From NCBI GenBank assembly GCA_934234035.1, contig CAKQHH010000006.1:1-64000 (forward strand): a stretch of 64,000 nucleotides of DNA, written 5' to 3'. A model generated the notes under the pieces. The model worked only from the letters and a program-made list of their open reading frames with translations, made no database searches and had not been told where the DNA came from. The DNA comes from an uncultured Clostridia bacterium. Its GTDB lineage: Bacteria; Bacillota; Clostridia; Peptostreptococcales; Anaerovoracaceae. The position numbers were made by a program, and so were the translations under genes. Below, piece by piece: positions 59,507-64,000 of this stretch (within the stretch, counting starts at the first letter, position 1; each line of letters begins with the position of its first letter).

Positions 59507-60424
59507 TTATTCTCCTTTATTCCATAAATCCTGCGGATAGATTCCCTGCTGTTTCATTTCCGCAAGAGCATTTACCACGCTCTCCCGGTCTTCCCGATAG
59601 GTTACGCCATACCACTTATCTCCGGAGTGGAGAACCTGCATGGAAGCTCTGTTGCTCTGAAGTTCGTCGTTCACCATGGTCGGCAGATAGATTTCTCCCT
59701 TCATCGGGTTTTCTTCCAGCACTCGATCCAGCGACTCTGCAAACCGGTCCTTCATTACCTGTACAAACGAACCGCCGAATCCCAGCAGATTCATGGATAC
59801 CGGGGATCCTTCCGGAATCACCCGATCCGTTCCGCTGATATCTTTTCCGTGAATTTTTCCATCTTCCCGGTAGCCCACTTCCGTATGCTCCTCGATATCG
59901 GTCAGCATACCTTCCGCGGCCCGGCAGATTCCGCGAGAAACCGTTCCGTTGTCGGACAAGGTGTTCTCAATGGAAAAGCCCACCATGCAGTGATGGGTGG
60001 CATCCGCCTTTGACGTGAGATAATCGTAAATCAGGCGGAATGCTTCCGGTCCGTAATAATCGTCGGCATTCAGCACCGCAAACGGTGCATCGATGACATC
60101 CCTCGCAGCCAGCACCGCATGCGCGGTCCCCCATGGCTTGGTCCGTCCTTCCGGAACGGCATAACCTGCCGGCAAATCCGTCAATTTCTGATGGACAAAA
60201 TGAGTTTCGTACACCTTACCGGCCCGCTCACTCACATGTTGGCGAAAAGTTTCTTCGAAATCCTCTTTAATAATAAATACGACTCTTCGAAAACCGGCCC
60301 GATACGCATCGAAGAGGGAAAAATCCATGATGATATCCCCTTCTTTGCTGATTGGGTCAATTTGTTTGCTGCCGCCGTACCGGCTTCCCATTCCGGCGGC
60401 CATAATAACTAGTAACGGTTGCAT
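59507..60424 (-). CDS. Sugar-phosphate nucleotidyltransferase family protein
   Basis: A 305-residue nucleotidyltransferase-fold protein. The nucleotide-binding signature is LLVIMAAGMGSRYGGSKQ at the N-terminus, and the metal/substrate Asp pair is in AVLNADDYYGPEAF. It lacks the left-handed beta-helix of GlmU. Its site between gltX and glmS suggests a hexose- or hexosamine-1-phosphate substrate, but the specificity is not known to me. AGGAG precedes the ATG; its stop and the glmS ribosome site overlap. Confidence 0.82.
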   Translation of the reverse strand: MQPLLVIMAAGMGSRYGGSKQIDPISKEGDIIMDFSLFDAYRAGFRRVVFIIKEDFEETFRQHVSERAGKVYETHFVHQKLTDLPAGYAVPEGRTKPWGTAHAVLAARDVIDAPFAVLNADDYYGPEAFRLIYDYLTSKADATHHCMVGFSIENTLSDNGTVSRGICRAAEGMLTDIEEHTEVGYREDGKIHGKDISGTDRVIPEGSPVSMNLLGFGGSFVQVMKDRFAESLDRVLEENPMKGEIYLPTMVNDELQSNRASMQVLHSGDKWYGVTYREDRESVVNALAEMKQQGIYPQDLWNKGE

Positions 60425-60439
60425 GTCTTCTCCTTCCAG

Positions 60440-62113
60440 CTACCGGTTCAGCTCTGCTTCAATTCGAGCCCGAACCTTATCTTCCCCCATAATTTGCTGT
60501 ATCGTCCACACATCCGGGGACTGGGAACGTCCCATCAGTGCGATTCGAATAACGGTACTAACATGTCCAACATGTCCTTTATATTCCTCCGGATTCTTCT
60601 TGTAATCCTTCGGTTTTGCTGCGTAGCCCTGTTCCACGGCGATTTCGCGAATCTTGTTGAACCAGTTCTCCTGATCGTCACTGTGATTGTAACTGTCCAG
60701 GTACGCCTGCAAAATATTCTTTCGGTCGGCGGCCGCTTCTTCCGGGTACTCATCCTCAATCTTAAAGGATTCATCGAAGAAGTATCCGATAAATGTCATA
60801 ATCTGACGAGCGTAAATCAAATCCTTCCGCGGTTTCCGGTCTTCTCTGCCCAGATCCAGAATCTGCGTCAGAAGATCCATATCCCGGAATACGTATTCAT
60901 ATTCCGGTGCAAATTCCTGCGACCAAGAATGCAGCCACTCTGCCAGCTCCGCCGCCGGGATACGCAGCAAGGTATCCTTGCTCACATCGTTCAGCTTGTT
61001 CAAGTCGAACAGCGCACCGGAGTTGCTCATCTTTTCCGTGGTAAAAGCAAATTCGTCAATATCCGCATCCGGATTGGCCATTCTCCATTCCTCGTAATTG
61101 GAGTTCAGGATGGTCAGCAGATATTCCCGTACTGCCGCCGGGTGATATCCCTGGCTGCGGTAATAATCCAATGACAATTCCGGATCCTTTCTCTTGGAAA
61201 GCTTTCTCTTGTTTCCATCCTCCCCGATTTTCATCAGCTGAGCGGTGTGACAATAGGTCGGGAGCTCGAATCCCAACTTGTCAAACAGCTCTACGTGAAT
61301 CGGCAGCGACGGAAGCCATTCCTCACCGCGAACCACATGGGTGGTTCTCATCAGGTGATCGTCTACCGCATGGGCAAAGTGATAAGTCGGAATGCCGGTG
61401 GTCTTGATGATGACGATATCCTGGAAGTTTTCCGGAACGTCCAGCTCACCGCGAATGGCATCCACCACCTTGGTTCTGCGAATATCATCGCCGGTGGCGT
61501 TTGGCACGCCGGAGGACTTCAGTCGGATGACGAAATCATCGCCACGCTCCAGCCGCTCGGCCACTTCTTTTTGGAGCACCTTATCGGTCTCCCAATCTCT
61601 GTAACGAGACCATTCACCGTAGATTCCCGGTGCGATTTTCAGCTCTTCCTGTTTCTCCCGAATCTCGGAAATCTCCTCTTCGGAAAGGAAGCACGGATAT
61701 GCTTTTCCCTCCGCAATCAACTTCTTTGCGTAGCAGCGATAGATTTCACCTCTGTGACTCTGGGTATAATCGCCGTAATCGCCCACATCACCATGGGCGG
61801 TAACCCCTTCATCGAACTGAATACCGAAGAATGCCAGCGAGGAAATAATGGTTTCCACGGCATTCTCTACATATCTCTTGTCGTCTGTATCTTCAATTCG
61901 AAGGTAGAAAACGCCTTCGCTCTGATGGGCCAGTCGTTCATCCACAAAGGCACCGTACAGATTTCCCAGGTGGATAAAACCGGTCGGGCTCGGTCCCAGA
62001 CGGGTAACCTTCGCGCCTTCCGGCAGATTTCTCTTCGGATACATTGCTTCATAATCTTCCGGCGTCCGGGTGATGTCCGGATAAATTCGATTGCTTAATT
62101 CTACTGTGTTCAT
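60440..62113 (-). CDS. gltX: Glutamate-tRNA ligase
   Basis: Charges tRNA-Glu (and, in many Firmicutes, tRNA-Gln for later amidation). It is a class I synthetase with the HIGH-type motif LGPSPTGFIHLGN and the KMSKS-type motif KRKLSKRKDPELS. The 557-residue length is on the long side for bacterial GluRS, with a helical C-terminal anticodon-binding region. It lies unusually inside the glmM-glmS operon, 3 bases downstream of glmM. Confidence 0.94.
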   Translation of the reverse strand: MNTVELSNRIYPDITRTPEDYEAMYPKRNLPEGAKVTRLGPSPTGFIHLGNLYGAFVDERLAHQSEGVFYLRIEDTDDKRYVENAVETIISSLAFFGIQFDEGVTAHGDVGDYGDYTQSHRGEIYRCYAKKLIAEGKAYPCFLSEEEISEIREKQEELKIAPGIYGEWSRYRDWETDKVLQKEVAERLERGDDFVIRLKSSGVPNATGDDIRRTKVVDAIRGELDVPENFQDIVIIKTTGIPTYHFAHAVDDHLMRTTHVVRGEEWLPSLPIHVELFDKLGFELPTYCHTAQLMKIGEDGNKRKLSKRKDPELSLDYYRSQGYHPAAVREYLLTILNSNYEEWRMANPDADIDEFAFTTEKMSNSGALFDLNKLNDVSKDTLLRIPAAELAEWLHSWSQEFAPEYEYVFRDMDLLTQILDLGREDRKPRKDLIYARQIMTFIGYFFDESFKIEDEYPEEAAADRKNILQAYLDSYNHSDDQENWFNKIREIAVEQGYAAKPKDYKKNPEEYKGHVGHVSTVIRIALMGRSQSPDVWTIQQIMGEDKVRARIEAELNR

Positions 62114-62116
62114 GTA

Positions 62117-63469
62117 CTACTTCTCCCCAAATTTCTCTATAATCAGCTGTGCGATGTATTCCGCATCCGCTTTCAATTCTTCCGTATCTTCCCCTTCCAG
62201 CATTACGCGGATCAGTGGCTCCGTGCCGGACGGGCGAATCAGAACTCGTCCAACGCCTTCCAGTTTCTTTTCTACTTCCGCAATCCGTGCCTGTACATCC
62301 GAATCATTCATGGCTTCTTTCTTGTACTCCGGATTGACTTTTGCATTTACCAGTGCCTGCGGATAGATAACGATTTCCTCACCCATCTCGCTGACCTTCT
62401 TTCCGGAAGCCTGAATGGCCTTGATGAACTGCAGGGAGGACAGCACGCCATCGCCGGTGGTGGTGTAATCCAGGAAAATCATATGTCCTGACTGTTCTCC
62501 GCCCAGAACGGATCCGGTCTTCAGCATGGATTCCAGCACGTAGCGGTCGCCCACACCGGTCACGTCAACGGAAATGCCTTGTTTTTCCATGTATTTGTGA
62601 ACGCCCAGATTGCTCATTACCGTAGCAGTAATCTTGTTGTCATACAGCTTGCCCTGTGATTTCAGCATTTTTCCGCAAATGCACAGAACGTGGTCGCCGT
62701 TCAGCACCTGGCCCTTGTCATCCACAACAATCAAACGATCGGCATCACCGTCGTAGGCAAAGCCCACATCGGCACCCACTTCTACCACCTTCTTCTGAAG
62801 GTTTTCCGGATGGGTGGAACCGCAATGCTCGTTGATGTTGATTCCGTCCGGTGTGTTAGAAAGAACGGTGACGTCCGCCCCCAGCGCCTTGTATACCGCC
62901 GGTGCAATCTGATAGGACGCGCCGTTTGCAGTGTCCAGTACGATTTTCATTCCATCCAGTCGCGTGTCGATGGTATTCAGCAGATCCTGCTCATATATGC
63001 TAAAAGCATCTTCCACCGGTCTGCAGCAGCCCACGTGCTCGCCCACGTATTCCGGATGCTGGAATTCCTTGGCCAGGATGATGTCTTCGATTTTTTCTTC
63101 GATTCGATCGTCCAGCTTAAAACCTTTACCGTTAAAAATCTTGATTCCGTTGTATTCAAAGGAATTATGCGATGCGGAGATTACCACTCCGGCATCCGCC
63201 TCGTAGTGCCGTACCAGGCGTGCCACTGCCGGCGTCGGCAGAACGCCCAGCTTAATTACATCTCCGCCGACGGACATGATGCCCGCCGCCAGTGCATTTT
63301 CCAGCAGCTCACCGGAAATTCGGGTATCTCTGCCAATCAGAAATACCGGCCGATGATTTCCGTTTCCCAGCACATAAGAAGCGGCTCTGCCGATTTCATA
63401 TGCCAAAGTTGCGGTTAATTCTTTGTTCGCCACTCCGCGAACGCCATCTGTTCCAAATAATCTACCCAT
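62117..63469 (-). CDS. glmM: Phosphoglucosamine mutase
   Basis: Converts glucosamine 6-phosphate to glucosamine 1-phosphate. 450 residues, with N-terminal MGRLFGTDGVRGVANKELT, phosphoserine in VVISASHNSFEYNGIKIF, Mg loop AYDGDADRLIVVD, GGEQSGHMIF and C-terminal RPSGTEPLIRVMLEG, all typical of GlmM. AAGGA precedes the ATG. It starts five bases after the CdaR-like gene, the usual cdaA-cdaR-glmM order of Firmicutes. Confidence 0.97.
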   Translation of the reverse strand: MGRLFGTDGVRGVANKELTATLAYEIGRAASYVLGNGNHRPVFLIGRDTRISGELLENALAAGIMSVGGDVIKLGVLPTPAVARLVRHYEADAGVVISASHNSFEYNGIKIFNGKGFKLDDRIEEKIEDIILAKEFQHPEYVGEHVGCCRPVEDAFSIYEQDLLNTIDTRLDGMKIVLDTANGASYQIAPAVYKALGADVTVLSNTPDGININEHCGSTHPENLQKKVVEVGADVGFAYDGDADRLIVVDDKGQVLNGDHVLCICGKMLKSQGKLYDNKITATVMSNLGVHKYMEKQGISVDVTGVGDRYVLESMLKTGSVLGGEQSGHMIFLDYTTTGDGVLSSLQFIKAIQASGKKVSEMGEEIVIYPQALVNAKVNPEYKKEAMNDSDVQARIAEVEKKLEGVGRVLIRPSGTEPLIRVMLEGEDTEELKADAEYIAQLIIEKFGEK

Positions 63470-63473
63470 TTAA

Positions 63474-64000
63474 TCAGTCCTTCTTGCTTAGATATATATT
63501 AATATTTTCATTTTCTAACGTTGCTTTATGTAACTTCTTTTCCGAATTCACTGTTCCTTTTAAAGAGTGAGACCCGCTGCGAAGCCCCTTTGCATCTACG
63601 CTGACATCGAAATCCTTAGCGGTCAGACTCTCCAGCGTGCTGCCGGTGTCCGTCACCTCTACCGTAATGGTTTTATCCTCAAAAGTCGGCTTATATTTGC
63701 TATTAAGATTCTTTACCGTAACGCTACCGGTTGATATTTCGATTTCCTTCGTTTGATACTCCGTCACGTTCACGGTAATTCCCAGATTCAGGGAACTGTT
63801 GGCAACAAATACCCCTTCCGGCAGCTTGTACTTCAGTGCCAGCCGTCCGGATTCCGTCATCTTCTCTAAATCCGCCGGCTCCGCCGAAACGGATTTCACC
63901 TTTTCAAGGACTTCTTTCTTCCCTTTGATTTCAATTTTCTTCGGCGCACTGTAGGTATGCAGGTACTCGTCATTCTCCGGATTATTTACCTCGATATTCA
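63474..64000 (-). CDS. cdaR: CdaR-like YbbR-domain protein (partial, runs off window)
   Basis: The C-terminal part of a YbbR-repeat protein; the frame is open to the window edge, so the true start lies beyond 64000. A GTG at 63899 is in frame but is not a convincing start. Visible sequence holds YbbR-type beta repeats (KKIEIKGKKEVLEKVKSVSA; VEVTDTGSTLESLTAKDF). CdaR is the extracytoplasmic regulator of the di-adenylate cyclase CdaA, normally encoded just upstream, and the neighbouring glmM fits that arrangement. Confidence 0.88.
   Translation of the reverse strand, partial: NIEVNNPENDEYLHTYSAPKKIEIKGKKEVLEKVKSVSAEPADLEKMTESGRLALKYKLPEGVFVANSSLNLGITVNVTEYQTKEIEISTGSVTVKNLNSKYKPTFEDKTITVEVTDTGSTLESLTAKDFDVSVDAKGLRSGSHSLKGTVNSEKKLHKATLENENINIYLSKKD

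Noticed and set aside
59490-59520. glmS ribozyme
   Set aside because: Only one base lies between the upstream stop codon and the glmS start; there is no room for the ribozyme.

Overview
The window looks like the chromosome of an anaerobic, low-to-mid GC Gram-positive bacterium of the class Clostridia that lives partly by Stickland amino-acid fermentation. The main evidence is a complete D-proline reductase cluster (prdC, prdA, a small linker gene, a selenocysteine-containing prdB, prdD, prdE) divergent from a proline racemase. Firmicutes-type genes support this: Bce-type detoxification module, RicT, YhaM, RecD2, class III fructose bisphosphatase, short HisG plus HisZ, and cdaR-glmM-glmS. I cannot name the species; a proline-fermenting Peptostreptococcales or Anaerovoracaceae-like lineage is an inference.

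Layout. 325-3184: an SNF-family amino-acid symporter (+) convergent with a MATE exporter (-), sharing a bidirectional terminator. 3242-7758: a four-gene Bce-like module (ABC ATPase, FtsX-like permease, response regulator, sensor kinase), with a candidate response-regulator site upstream. 7929-16727: an unbroken histidine operon (yerC/hisR-hisZ-hisG-hisD-hisC-hisB-hisH-hisA-hisF-hisIE-PHP phosphatase) encoding the whole pathway from PRPP and ATP to histidine, with a strong sigma-70 promoter and a palindromic operator in front of the YerC-type repressor gene. 16902-20146: malic enzyme, fumarase and a membrane protein, preceded by a promoter-driven, highly structured RNA of about 250 nt that ends in a terminator (20187-20439). 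20472-24829: yhaM-recD2-comF-small membrane protein. 24966-25703: nadE. 25775-32222: dnaE-pfkA-flavodoxin-dinB.

32591-43088 is the proline region. It begins with a TauE/SafE-type permease whose arginine codon choice and promoter resemble those of the prd genes. A flavodoxin-like gene and an NlpC/P60 gene follow, then the prd operon (minus), the divergent proline racemase (plus), and a small gene that duplicates only the N-terminal module of PrdA. With PrdD (like the middle module of PrdA) and PrdE (like its C-terminal module, without the pyruvoyl-forming cysteine), each of the three PrdA modules has a stand-alone paralogue here. L-proline would be racemised by PrdF and reduced by PrdAB to 5-aminovalerate, with PrdC delivering electrons.

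43240-64000 is cell-envelope and housekeeping: tRNA-Arg(ACG); murA-fbp-31-aa membrane peptide; a yaa-like operon (51-aa peptide, tmk, holB, ricT, trmN6-like, DUF948-like); an LCP protein; a polyprenyl-phosphate sugar transferase; a large repeat protein with a CHAP domain under a promoter flanked by a perfect dyad; and the hexosamine operon cdaR-glmM-gltX-nucleotidyltransferase-glmS-pgcA, running off the right edge.

Most genes are on the minus strand. All computations (homology, folding) are by eye; no database was consulted.
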